DNA from: Acidobacteriota bacterium
GTDB taxonomy: Bacteria > Acidobacteriota > Holophagae > Acanthopleuribacterales > Acanthopleuribacteraceae
Assembly (NCBI GenBank): GCA_020439745.1
Contig: JAGQSC010000029.1
Span: 248,001 to 312,000 of the forward strand
Direction: 5' to 3'
Length of the DNA: 64,000 bases
The translations under genes were made by a program, and so were the position numbers. The notes under the pieces are model-generated. The model was not told the DNA's origin and ran no database searches. It saw only the letters and a program-made list of their open reading frames with translations. Shown one piece after another: positions 36,442 through 46,446 of the stretch (its first letter is position 1; each line of letters opens with the position of its first letter).

Positions 36442-37196
36442 CGTTCATCCGTCATTTGAGGCAGGTTTGGGTGGAACTGGAGGTGTTCTCGGACTGTTCG
36501 GACCGTTTCCGCGAATTCCGACTCGTGGAACATGTCTTCCGAACGTGGTCGTTTGAGCGGGATCGACAGGTCGTACACGAATCGCCCCGCCTCCAGAATC
36601 AGTATCCGATCGGATAGGATGACTGCTTCATCAATGGAATGGGTGACAAATAGAATCGTCTTGTGCGTCCTTTGCCACAGTCTTAAGAGGTTGATATTCA
36701 TGTTTTCGCGCAAAAGCGGGTCAAGCGATGAGAATGGCTCGTCCATCAGCATCAGGTCCGGTTTTTGTGTCAAGGCACGGGCGATTGCGACTCGCTGCGC
36801 CATTCCGCCACTTAATTGGAATGGGAACAGGTTCCTTGCATAATAGAGACCTACTTGATGCAAGGCCTTATGGGCCTCCTCAAGACGGGTTTTTGAATCT
36901 TTTCCCTCTACGGTGAGCGGCAAGGCGACATTGGCTGCGACCGTGCGCCATGGAAGAAGGGCAGGTCTCTGAAAGATGTAAGACATGCGCAATCGGGGGT
37001 TCGCTCGATTAATGGTTCCTTGAGTCGCAGGTAAAAGGCCCATGACCACATCGAGGAATGTTGATTTTCCGGATCCGGACCTACCAATGATGGTCACGAT
37101 TTCGCGTTCATTGATTTTGAAATCGAGATCCGCCAAGACTTGGCGATTGCCCAATTTGACGCCCAATGAAGCTATCTCAATGAGGGGTTGGTTCAT
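36438..37196 (-). CDS. ABC transporter ATP-binding protein (SsuB/TauB type)
   Basis: Cytoplasmic nucleotide-binding subunit, 252 aa. Walker A GRSGSGKST (about residues 38-46), Q-loop YIFQRPALLPW, signature LSGGMAQRVAIARAL, Walker B LMLMDEPFSSLDP and H-loop FVTHSIDEA. Powers the permease encoded next to it. Its start overlaps the hslO stop by 4 bases, an unusual neighbour for an importer. Confidence 0.96.
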   Translation of the reverse strand: MNQPLIEIASLGVKLGNRQVLADLDFKINEREIVTIIGRSGSGKSTFLDVVMGLLPATQGTINRANPRLRMSYIFQRPALLPWRTVAANVALPLTVEGKDSKTRLEEAHKALHQVGLYYARNLFPFQLSGGMAQRVAIARALTQKPDLMLMDEPFSSLDPLLRENMNINLLRLWQRTHKTILFVTHSIDEAVILSDRILILEAGRFVYDLSIPLKRPRSEDMFHESEFAETVRTVREHLQFHPNLPQMTDER

Positions 37197-38053
37197 GCCC
37201 GTATCAAGGAGCGAATTTCGTCTCTAGAAAATACGTATGGCTTGGTGCAGAAACGGCACAGCATTTCCGTATCGGAATCCGATTCTGCCATTTCCAGCAG
37301 GTCGCTTTGCGGCAATGCGGCCAAAATCCGCTTGAGGCGTTCATGAGAGCAATGACAACGATAAGAGAGTTCCGTGCTTGCCAGTTTGACAGGATGCAGT
37401 CCTTCCAGAAGTGTGTCGGCCAGGTCCCTTATGGGAATGACCGGTTCACCCAACCACTGCTCTTTCGACAAAGTGGCTAGGCGGTCTTCCAAGATCGTGA
37501 GGATGTGGTCATTTGCGTCCGGAAGCGCTTGAATCAGGATGCCTCCAGCCGCCTTGACCCCTTGTGCTGGATCCAGATCACAAATGAGACTCATGGCGGA
37601 AGGGACCTGATCGCTTTTGGCAAGAAAGCAGGACAAGTTAAAGGCCAGACTGCCTGTTTCTATTTCGACTGCGGAGGTGAATATTTCATCCGTGGTGCTC
37701 AGCCGTTTTCTCACCGTCAACAAGCCTGATCCCAGTGCCGATTCAAACCATGATCGGTTGTCTTGTGTCTCAATATCAACGTTCAGGTCGCCTGCAAAGC
37801 CTCGGGCTTCACCATCCGAATTGGCCTCTACGGTGATATGTCCTGCAGGTCCGGAACCCTCGAACTTGAGCGAAAGCGTACCTTTCGTCTTTAGTTCAGC
37901 CACCATCAATATGGCGCCTGTCATGGCCTGACTGATCAAGTGGAGGGCGAGTGGAGAGCATTGGAGTCGACGATAGGCATCGCGAGCAACGAATGTGGTG
38001 TCTGCTATGAGAACACGCACGTTGCGATCTGCATCGGTATAGCGAACAAGCAC
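37193..38053 (-). CDS. hslO: Hsp33 redox-regulated chaperone
   Basis: Holdase chaperone activated by oxidation of a zinc-binding Cys cluster. 286 aa. The N-terminal core includes RRLQCSPLALHLISQAMTGA, LSLKFEGSGPAGHITVEANS and GSGLLTVRKRL. The C-terminal redox switch has four Cys: CHC (about residue 234) and CRFC in MLCRFCTKPYVFS. The first pair is spaced as CxC and the second as CxxC, as in Hsp33. Overlaps the ABC ATPase gene by 4 bases. It lies 33 bases after the SpoIIE gene. Confidence 0.95.
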   Translation of the reverse strand: MLVRYTDADRNVRVLIADTTFVARDAYRRLQCSPLALHLISQAMTGAILMVAELKTKGTLSLKFEGSGPAGHITVEANSDGEARGFAGDLNVDIETQDNRSWFESALGSGLLTVRKRLSTTDEIFTSAVEIETGSLAFNLSCFLAKSDQVPSAMSLICDLDPAQGVKAAGGILIQALPDANDHILTILEDRLATLSKEQWLGEPVIPIRDLADTLLEGLHPVKLASTELSYRCHCSHERLKRILAALPQSDLLEMAESDSDTEMLCRFCTKPYVFSRDEIRSLIRA

Positions 38054-38086
38054 TTATCTCCCTCCAGCTGTTCGCATTATCGCGAC

Positions 38087-40234
38087 TCACCCTGTTTTTG
38101 GCAACTCGTCAACCGCCAGGACGGCCTTTGGCAAAGAGGCCACAACCAACGTCAGATCGTCGTCCTGTTCCCCAGATGCAACAAATTCACGAACGTCAGC
38201 GAGAATGGCATCTCTCATACCTTCTGCAGATTGGGAAGCATGGGACACGAGCACTTGTCTCAGTCGATCCAAACCGTAGAGCTCACCTTGATTGGTCATT
38301 TCGTCTAGTCCATCTGTGTAGAGGATGACCTTGTCGTTGAGGTCCATATGGAATACGGATGGCTTTAAGATTTTGGCGAATACATGGTTCTTGGCTAATC
38401 CGATCGCCATTCCGGGAGGCAAGAGCTCTTGGCATTGCCCGTGAGCCACATGAAGCGCTGGGCAATGGCCGGCTCTAACCAAGGTGCCTTGGTTTCTTTG
38501 GCCATCTAGAAGCAGGTACGCCGCTGAAATAAACACGTTGGCACTAAGCGCCGGATACAGAATTTCATTAATCGACAACATGAGTTGATGGGGGTTGTCC
38601 CAAAGATGTCTCAACGCGATCAGCACACCTTTGAGCTCAGCCATGTAAAACGCTGCGGACGTACCTTTTCCTGAGACGTCCGCAATGAAGATCCCCACTT
38701 TGCCAGCGCCGACCTCCAAGACATCGTAGTAATCGCCACCCACTTGCTTTGCGGGAATACAAATCGCAGATATCTTGTCGCCGACGGCGGTTTCGTTCAT
38801 GTCGGGAAGCAGGCTCATTTGGATATCACGCGCAATTCGCAATTCCTCCTCGTATTTCTCCTTTTCACGCACTTCAACCAATAGGTTTGAGATGTTGTCC
38901 GCCATGTCGTTGAAAGACTTGCTCATGGCACCGATCTGGTCTTTGCCCAGGTATGGGATACGGTGCGTTAGATTGCCTTGGGCCACCTGTTCATGGCCCA
39001 CGGCGATGGTGGCCAGTGATCGGGTGATGTAACTTATGAGGTAGATCCCCAATACAAACGCGAGCAGTAACGACAGGATGAGAAAGAGTGTAATGCCCAA
39101 AATCATGTATACCTGGATTTGTTTCTGATCGTTGCCAAGGAAGTTGCGTTCCTTTACGCGTCCGATACTGGCCAACAAAGACGATGGTGATATTTCGAAA
39201 GTCATATTAGCCGAATGCTGATAAACACCGGATTTCCAGTCCAGCGCGCGAAGTTCCCAGCTGCTGCGTAAAGGCCTGAAGAGCCATCTTACAAACCACG
39301 AACCGCGTTGTTGATCAGAACGGTAACTCCAGTAGCCGTCTTGTTGATCCAGTGCGATGTTGATGTCCATCGTGTCGCGAATATGTTGAATGAATTGTGT
39401 GTCCATGGGCACTGACGCGACGACCACAATGTTGCCATAACCATTGAAGGGCCGCACACCGAAATGTTGGATGAATAGCTGATCATCACGATCGACGATG
39501 GCAAGGTGTTCTGTTCCTTCAAACCATTCGGGAAAAATGGATTGATAGCGGTCTTCTGACAGCGTGAGGAATCCGTGTAACGCAGATTCCCCTTTGTCCT
39601 TCAATGTCTCGCAGTACATGCAGATCAGCGAGTTGGATGCATTCATGGATGAGATGAAGTAGACATCCACTGCCAAATCACTATAGGCGTGACGGGTCAG
39701 TTCGGTGGTTCGTGTCTCATCAATAATATTGGCGAGTTGGATCTCGACGTTAAAATTCGCGTCCCCCACCGAAAGCAAATCCGCGGTCTTTTCCTGAACG
39801 GCTGCTGAGTATTTTGCAAGGTCATTGGACATGAGAATGATTGTGTTTTCGACGGTATTGGCGGACGTGATGCCGAACAACGCCCTTATCCCCAACACAA
39901 AAATAATCACCGTACAGCCAAGCGGGATGACAGCAAAAATCAAGTAACTCAACATCAATTTGCGGTTGAGGTAGTACCTGGCCCATTGGCGTAAGGTCAC
40001 CCCCAACAACACCGCAAAGAGGATCGCGAGGCAGATTGTCAAGGCGCCGTTCACGGTGATGTCGTATCGGACTTCCGGCACTTCACCCGCGTTGAGCTGT
40101 ATGTACTGACGACTGAGAAATCCCTCAGTGTTGAACCCAAACACCGTACGTACCAAAAAATAGAAGGTAAGGAGTGTGAGTCCTGGCGGCAAGAACCTGT
40201 TGGCGTAGCTCAGCCACGTGGCTTTCATGCTCAT
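38087..40234 (-). CDS. Membrane SpoIIE/RsbU-type PP2C phosphatase with HAMP
   Basis: A 715-aa inner-membrane protein. Three N-terminal hydrophobic helices (about 15-33, 63-82, 94-118) are followed by a large periplasmic sensor (about 120-370), another TM helix (about 375-396), HAMP (SYITRSLATIAVGHEQVAQG through KSFNDMADNISNLL) and a linker coil. The PP2C phosphatase domain of the SpoIIE class has MSLLPDMNE, KQVGGDYYDV (metal ligand Asp), FIADVSGKGTSAAFYMAEL and VILYTDGLDEM. Such enzymes dephosphorylate STAS anti-anti-sigma factors; the STAS protein at 3003-3341 is a candidate substrate. It overlaps the upstream gene by 4 bases. Confidence 0.93.
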   Translation of the reverse strand: MSMKATWLSYANRFLPPGLTLLTFYFLVRTVFGFNTEGFLSRQYIQLNAGEVPEVRYDITVNGALTICLAILFAVLLGVTLRQWARYYLNRKLMLSYLIFAVIPLGCTVIIFVLGIRALFGITSANTVENTIILMSNDLAKYSAAVQEKTADLLSVGDANFNVEIQLANIIDETRTTELTRHAYSDLAVDVYFISSMNASNSLICMYCETLKDKGESALHGFLTLSEDRYQSIFPEWFEGTEHLAIVDRDDQLFIQHFGVRPFNGYGNIVVVASVPMDTQFIQHIRDTMDINIALDQQDGYWSYRSDQQRGSWFVRWLFRPLRSSWELRALDWKSGVYQHSANMTFEISPSSLLASIGRVKERNFLGNDQKQIQVYMILGITLFLILSLLLAFVLGIYLISYITRSLATIAVGHEQVAQGNLTHRIPYLGKDQIGAMSKSFNDMADNISNLLVEVREKEKYEEELRIARDIQMSLLPDMNETAVGDKISAICIPAKQVGGDYYDVLEVGAGKVGIFIADVSGKGTSAAFYMAELKGVLIALRHLWDNPHQLMLSINEILYPALSANVFISAAYLLLDGQRNQGTLVRAGHCPALHVAHGQCQELLPPGMAIGLAKNHVFAKILKPSVFHMDLNDKVILYTDGLDEMTNQGELYGLDRLRQVLVSHASQSAEGMRDAILADVREFVASGEQDDDLTLVVASLPKAVLAVDELPKTG

Positions 40235-41841
40235 TCCACGTACCCCAATGAACGGAGCAATTCTAAATACTGCTTGTCCTCGGTGGGCGGGGCACCGGAA
40301 ATGGTTCTAAGCCCATAGTCGACCGTATCGCTAGTGGCATCAAAGGCTCTTGAGGTATTTGGTTCCATGCGACGGTCAAGCGGCACGTGAAACAGATGAA
40401 GTAGTGTGGGTGCGACTTCCAGTTCGCCTTGAATAGGCGCAGAGCGCTTCAAAAACGAGGGACTGTGGAGGATCTTACATTCAATGGTTTCGTCGTTGAC
40501 AAAGGAGCGGCCTGAAGTCAATACCACCAACACTGATGTTTCGGCCGGCAACCGGGTCATGAGCTGCTGCATAAACCCTGCCCGCCATTTCATGACGCCA
40601 TCCATGGAGGCTAGGTTGCCGGAAGTGGCTAAGATGTCGCTCAGAGGAAAATAGGCAGCTGCCACCTTAAAATCCAGCGCAACACGAAGCAGCGTGTCCC
40701 AAACGGCGTATTCTCGCTGCACGATGGGTCCCACCGAAAGAGGCAGCGACTGGGCGAATTCGGACGCAGCTTGAACGTCAATAGGCACAGAGGTGAATGG
40801 ATACTCCTGGTGATCTGCATCCCAACGTTCAGAAATAACGCCACCCTGTTTACTTTCAGCTGGAAAGGTGTGCCAATAGCCCAATGCGAAGGTTGGCAAG
40901 CCTAGGCCATCGATGATCTCCCAGACATACTTAATATGACGTGTTGAGCGGGCAGTTGGTTTAGCAATTCCCGCCTTTTTTAAGAACCAAATGACTGGCC
41001 GTTGTGTTTGGTCCTGAGGGCTTAATGCCTGTTGCATCCATACCCATTGATAATTGAGTAATGCAGCGTTATTGAACTGAATGCCCGTCCCGAGACGAGT
41101 CCAGAATTGGCTAATATCAGACTCCTGGACCGTGAATTGAGAGGACTGCCAATCCGGAAGCAACGCGGTGTAGGCATCAAATTGAGCAAAAGGCACGTCA
41201 AACCCTAGGATTAAGGCAGGGGCTGCATTCCGATTTGGTTCCAAGTCCGCTCGCGTAGATGGAAGTAGCGTTTCCACGGTGATGACAAATCCAAACACCA
41301 GCGTCATCCATAACACGTGGGGTCGTTCTCTGGGGGGACGCCTGCCAAACCAGTACAACCTACTAATGGCCAGCAAATGCAGGCCACTCACAAATGTCCA
41401 GGAAAAAAGCGCCATGATCAAGAGCAGTATGAACTTGCTTGGCCCAGTCTGGATATGAATGTTTTGATGTAGCCAGAAGTCGATTAACACAAAAACCACC
41501 ATTGCCACAGGGAAACGAACATAGTGGAGCACGCTTCCTTTTTGCATGAGCCCAACCAAAGAAGAAGAGGCCATGATGACGGCAAGCACAAGGTCAATCA
41601 ATAAGGAGGCAATCGGAACCGCTGCAACATAAACCGCTGAAATAACCAGTTTGTCGGTACCTCTGGCAAGCGAGCTGAAACCGATTAAGAGAGCTGTGGC
41701 AAGTGCAAACAGGGAAGAGAAGACCGCAAGGTGTCTGGCATGTGCTCGCCAACCGGGATTGGTCTTGCCCCAAAGCCAGTGACTCACTGGGCTCCGCAAG
41801 TACCCAAGTTGGCGAAGTTGCTCGCGGTAATCGGCCGACAT
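40231..41841 (-). CDS. Membrane protein with degenerate sulfatase/phosphodiesterase-like domain
   Basis: A 536-aa protein. ATG 41841 is chosen because it follows the kinase stop by one base; upstream codons run through the kinase's zinc-ribbon region. About five transmembrane helices occupy residues 35-190. The extracytoplasmic part (about 205-536) resembles the alkaline phosphatase/sulfatase superfamily: APALILGFDVPFAQFDAY at the first metal strand and APTLLHLFHVPLDRRMEP near the end. The final LELLRSLGYVE is common at sulfatase C-termini. The expected metal-binding SDHG is replaced by LTSGRSF, so it is probably catalytically dead and may act as a sensor or binding module. Coupled to a kinase and to a SpoIIE phosphatase. 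Confidence 0.75.
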   Translation of the reverse strand: MSADYREQLRQLGYLRSPVSHWLWGKTNPGWRAHARHLAVFSSLFALATALLIGFSSLARGTDKLVISAVYVAAVPIASLLIDLVLAVIMASSSLVGLMQKGSVLHYVRFPVAMVVFVLIDFWLHQNIHIQTGPSKFILLLIMALFSWTFVSGLHLLAISRLYWFGRRPPRERPHVLWMTLVFGFVITVETLLPSTRADLEPNRNAAPALILGFDVPFAQFDAYTALLPDWQSSQFTVQESDISQFWTRLGTGIQFNNAALLNYQWVWMQQALSPQDQTQRPVIWFLKKAGIAKPTARSTRHIKYVWEIIDGLGLPTFALGYWHTFPAESKQGGVISERWDADHQEYPFTSVPIDVQAASEFAQSLPLSVGPIVQREYAVWDTLLRVALDFKVAAAYFPLSDILATSGNLASMDGVMKWRAGFMQQLMTRLPAETSVLVVLTSGRSFVNDETIECKILHSPSFLKRSAPIQGELEVAPTLLHLFHVPLDRRMEPNTSRAFDATSDTVDYGLRTISGAPPTEDKQYLELLRSLGYVE

Positions 41842-41842
41842 C

Positions 41843-42841
41843 TCAATGTTGTGCGACGTTGCAATGAGGGCAGGCTTGCGTGCGTTTGGAAATGGGTCGC
41901 CCGCAGTTCCAACAGAACAATCCGCCCAGTTCTTTTGTAGCGCGACGAGGCTGAGCTTTCGGAGCAGCCAATTCCATGCTTCCCAGTGATTTGATTTCTC
42001 CTGTTTGAACATCTACTTCCAGACGTCCAGACGAGCCGTCATTGGGTGACGCCATTTGTTCCAGATGCGATTTGAGTTCATGCGCCGACTGATACCTTGC
42101 TTTGATGTTGGGGTTCATGGCTTTGAGGATCAACTGGCTTAGTGGTAGAGGAATTTTTGGGTTGTGATGGTGGGGAGGCTTAACGTTTCCCTCACGAGCC
42201 AGTTGAGCCATTCTTTGTGGACTGGGGTCAAAAAAGGGTAGCCGACCCGTCAAGCTCTCATACATCAGCACGCCCATGGAATAGAGGTCGGATTGCCAGA
42301 CGGCACGCCCGGAGAAGTGCTCAGGAGCCATGTACGGTGGAGATCCGATGCGTGTGGAAGCATATTGGTCATCGCTGAGAAACCGAGATGTGCCGAAATC
42401 GGTGACCTTGACTCGCATATTTTGATCGACCAAGACATTTGCCGGGCGGATGTCCCTGTGAATGACACGCATCCGGTGGGCATATGCCAAGGCATCGCAA
42501 ATATCAATGAACCACGACAAAGCCAACTTGATCTCAACTTGTTTGTGCGTTCTCAGGTGTTGCTCGAGAGAAATGCCGTCAACGTACTCCATGACGATAT
42601 AGAAGATGTCATTTGTTTTTTCGGCGGTAATCACCGTGACGATGTTGGGGTGATTCAAAGCGGCCAGAAGCCGGGGCTCTTTGAGAAGTTTCTCAACGTC
42701 TTCGCCTTGTTTGTGGGGAATCTTGATGGCGACTTTTTTATCAATCCAGGTGTCGGTGGCCAGATAAACTGCGCCAAACCCTCCGCTTCCTATGGAGTCG
42801 ACGACTTTGTACTTCCCGATTTGTTGACCCTTGAAGAGCAT
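41843..42841 (-). CDS. Ser/Thr protein kinase with C-terminal zinc ribbon
   Basis: A 332-aa Hanks-type kinase without a transmembrane helix. Gly loop GSGGFGAVY (18-26), VAIK (Lys40), catalytic loop HRDIRPANVL (128-137), DFG (148-150) and GSPPYMAPE. The catalytic-loop Lys of HRDxKPxN is Arg here, a notable change in a position usually Lys in Ser/Thr kinases. The tail holds CWNCGRPISKRTQACPHC, a CxxC...CxxC zinc ribbon. It starts the long minus-strand operon that continues through the sulfatase-like protein and SpoIIE, so it probably acts with them. Confidence 0.9.
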   Translation of the reverse strand: MLFKGQQIGKYKVVDSIGSGGFGAVYLATDTWIDKKVAIKIPHKQGEDVEKLLKEPRLLAALNHPNIVTVITAEKTNDIFYIVMEYVDGISLEQHLRTHKQVEIKLALSWFIDICDALAYAHRMRVIHRDIRPANVLVDQNMRVKVTDFGTSRFLSDDQYASTRIGSPPYMAPEHFSGRAVWQSDLYSMGVLMYESLTGRLPFFDPSPQRMAQLAREGNVKPPHHHNPKIPLPLSQLILKAMNPNIKARYQSAHELKSHLEQMASPNDGSSGRLEVDVQTGEIKSLGSMELAAPKAQPRRATKELGGLFCWNCGRPISKRTQACPHCNVAQH

Positions 42842-42924
42842 GATTCCGCCGCTTCGAATAAGGGGTTCATCATAACATAGCGAATGGGCTCGGTCGGTTT
42901 GCTTTATCCTTGTAAATAAGCCTG

Positions 42925-43587
42925 TTAAACCCTGTATTGCGCGACCCGATCAGACCAGGCTTGGGGGTCTTCTTGCCATTGCGTCATCGTTTCCCTTTGG
43001 TCCGGCGTGATCTTGTTCTGTGACTCTAAGAGTTGGATCAAATCGATGAGGCGACATAGTGAGTGGCGGGCAATCCGACAACTTGAGAAGGCACGATCAG
43101 CCTGCTTGAGGCCATATTCAAAAACTGCGGCGATCCCAAGCACATCCCCTTTGGCTTGTTGAAGTGCTTGAGCGGCCTGGATCGAGCTTCCGCCCGTGGA
43201 GATGAGATCCTCAATGAGCACGACGCGTTGGCCCGGTTCAAGGCGCCCCTCGATCTGGTTTTGACGCCCATGAGCTTTTGAGTTACTACGGACGTACACC
43301 ATGGGCAAGAAAAGCGCCTGAGCTACCCAAGCCGCATGGGGAATACCTGCTGTGGCGGTGCCTGCGATCACGTGCGGCTCCCAATCATGCTCTGATATCA
43401 GTTGAATCAGACCCGAAGCGACCTGCTCTCGTCCTGCGACGTCACTGATGATCATGCGGTTGTCGCAATAGATAGGCGACCAAAGGCCGCTGGCCCAGCG
43501 AAATGGATCATCCGGTCGAATCGATACGGCACCTAGGTCAAGTAGTAACTGGGCGATTTGTTGGCTGCGTGACTTCATGGGCGACAT
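42925..43587 (-). CDS. pyrE: Orotate phosphoribosyltransferase
   Basis: Forms orotidine 5'-monophosphate from orotate and PRPP in pyrimidine synthesis. 220 aa. Visible FRWASGLWSPIYCDNRMI near the N-terminus and the PRPP-binding motif VVLIEDLISTGGSSIQAAQAL, plus GTATAGIPHAAWVA. Start ATG at 43587 or 43578. It sits between the groEL terminator and the kinase operon and is not obviously linked to either. Confidence 0.95.
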   Translation of the reverse strand: MSPMKSRSQQIAQLLLDLGAVSIRPDDPFRWASGLWSPIYCDNRMIISDVAGREQVASGLIQLISEHDWEPHVIAGTATAGIPHAAWVAQALFLPMVYVRSNSKAHGRQNQIEGRLEPGQRVVLIEDLISTGGSSIQAAQALQQAKGDVLGIAAVFEYGLKQADRAFSSCRIARHSLCRLIDLIQLLESQNKITPDQRETMTQWQEDPQAWSDRVAQYRV

Positions 43588-43602
43588 CCTAGCATCTAAA
43601 AG

Positions 43603-43627
43603 AAAAGGGACCCAAGCGGGTCCCTTT
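43603..43627 (-). terminator. Rho-independent terminator after groL
   Basis: gggaccc (43607-43613) and gggtccc (43618-43624) pair around aagc. On the minus strand the hairpin is followed by TTTTCTTTT, as expected 30 bases after the groL stop. It also separates groESL from pyrE. Confidence 0.88.
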
Positions 43628-43651
43628 ATCGAGTCTTTGCCTGGGCAGGCT

Positions 43652-45328
<1,677 letters not shown>

Positions 45329-45619
45329 TTACTGTTCAACAACAGCCAGGACTTCGTCTTCGCGGACAATGATGTGTTCTACATCGTTGATTTTGACTTC
45401 GGTGCCTGCGTACTTGCCCAGCAGAATGGTGTCACCCACCTTGACGGTCAAGGGAGAAACTTCGCCATTCTCTTGGCGTTTGCCGGAACCCACTGCAATC
45501 ACTTCGGCCTCTAGGGGCTTTTCTTTTGCGGTATCCGGAATGATGATGCCTCCACGCATTTCTTCTTTGGCGTCAATGCGCTTTACGAGGATTCGGTCAT
45601 AAAGGGGTTTGATTTTCAT
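45329..45619 (-). CDS. groS: Co-chaperonin GroES
   Basis: 10-kDa lid of the GroEL chamber, 96 aa. [19 protein letters not shown], the mobile loop with [20 protein letters not shown] and [19 protein letters not shown] are all conserved. First gene of the operon, preceded by a CIRCE element and consensus sigma-70 promoter. Confidence 0.98.
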   Translation of the reverse strand: MKIKPLYDRILVKRIDAKEEMRGGIIIPDTAKEKPLEAEVIAVGSGKRQENGEVSPLTVKVGDTILLGKYAGTEVKINDVEHIIVREDEVLAVVEQ

Positions 45620-45661
45620 AGTGCGACCACTCCTGTTAAAGTTGGCGGACCCAGACGTTGT

Positions 45662-45688
45662 CTGGCGCTCTTGGTGTCCGAGTGCTAA
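45662..45688 (-). promoter_or_regulatory. CIRCE operator (HrcA site) of groESL
   Basis: On the minus strand the promoter-proximal half is a perfect TTAGCACTC (45688-45680). A 9-base spacer follows, then GAGCGCCAG (45670-45662), which matches 6 of 9 bases of the GAGTGCTAA partner. Spacing is exactly right. The element overlaps the end of the -10 box and the likely start site, fitting repression by HrcA under non-stress conditions. Confidence 0.88.
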
Positions 45689-45716
45689 TTGTAGGAGTTC
45701 AGGGAGGCACTGTCAA
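45688..45716 (-). promoter_or_regulatory. Sigma-70 promoter of groESL
   Basis: Minus strand: consensus -35 TTGACA (45716-45711), 17-base spacer, -10 TACAAT (45693-45688). This is a near-perfect housekeeping promoter, immediately followed by CIRCE. It indicates vegetative-sigma transcription with HrcA repression rather than a dedicated heat-shock sigma. Confidence 0.93.
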
Positions 45717-45834
45717 GAAAAAAAGAAGCAGCCAGAACGCGCAGTTAACTCTATTAAAACATGGTATTTAAATAAGAAAGAATGAAAAACATGCGGATGA
45801 TCATTAAACTAATGTGAGTGCATCGCGCTCATAT

Positions 45835-46113
45835 TCATGCGGTTGCGGCTAATGGCAGGTCACCAAATAGCCACGAGCCACGGTGACGATTGGTGTATTC
45901 GAGAAGGGTCTGGACTTCATGTTCGAGGTCTTCCCAAAGGTGGTACGCATCGGGAGTCTTTGACAGACTCGTTTGGATTCTATCTGCGTGAGCCACGAAG
46001 GCGTGGAAGCGCTTTCGGAACTGCGGTACAGTGTCCATCAGGTGGCTGATCACAGGTGCGGAATAGCCCTGCAGCAAGAGATCAGTACTTAGTCGCGTCA
46101 ATGGGTGGTTCAT
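45835..46113 (-). CDS. Small cytoplasmic protein of unknown function
   Basis: A 92-aa protein. ATG 46113 has GGAGG 5 bases upstream; longer starts lack a site. The sequence is helical and soluble (NHPLTRLSTDLLLQGYSAPV, then FHAFVAHADRIQTSL). No family recognised. It lies divergently from the HU/IHF-like gene with 66 bases between starts, so the two may share regulation. Confidence 0.65.
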   Translation of the reverse strand: MNHPLTRLSTDLLLQGYSAPVISHLMDTVPQFRKRFHAFVAHADRIQTSLSKTPDAYHLWEDLEHEVQTLLEYTNRHRGSWLFGDLPLAATA

Positions 46114-46179
46114 GGTTACCTCCAGCTTCTTAGTCCACATTGTCGGCTGTTTGATGGACAGCCTGTGTCGGAAGGCGAC

Positions 46180-46446
46180 ATGAATCGGACGGACTTGGTT
46201 CGGGCTTTATTGGCTCGAACGGATCTAACGGTGGCCGAGGCGGAGTGGTTGGTGTGTCTGTTTTTTGATGAGCTGGCCCGCGGAATTGCCCAGTATGGCC
46301 ACGTGGAGATTCGCGGGTTTGGTGTGTTTCGCGTGAATTCACGACAGCAGGCTGGGTTCATCAATCCTAAGAATGGCCAGTATTACCCCGCACAAACCGT
46401 CAAAACCATCAAGTTTTATCCGTCATCGTCGGTCGATGTGGATTGA
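46180..46446 (+). CDS. HU/IHF-family DNA-binding protein
   Basis: An 88-aa histone-like DNA-bending protein. ATG 46180 with AAGG upstream gives NRTDLVRALLARTDLTVAEA, the helical dimer domain. It continues with YGHVEIRGFGVFRV (strand with the conserved GFG.F) and the beta-arm region ending INPKNGQYYPAQ, with the intercalating Pro of the NP motif. Whether it acts as HU or IHF cannot be told. Its 3' end overlaps the convergent rsmI gene by 31 bases. Confidence 0.88.
   Translation: MNRTDLVRALLARTDLTVAEAEWLVCLFFDELARGIAQYGHVEIRGFGVFRVNSRQQAGFINPKNGQYYPAQTVKTIKFYPSSSVDVD

Noticed and set aside
41842-42012. Upstream extension of the sulfatase-like gene into the kinase gene
   Set aside because: The extension overlaps the kinase zinc-ribbon codons in another frame; ATG 41841 just after the kinase stop gives a normal junction.
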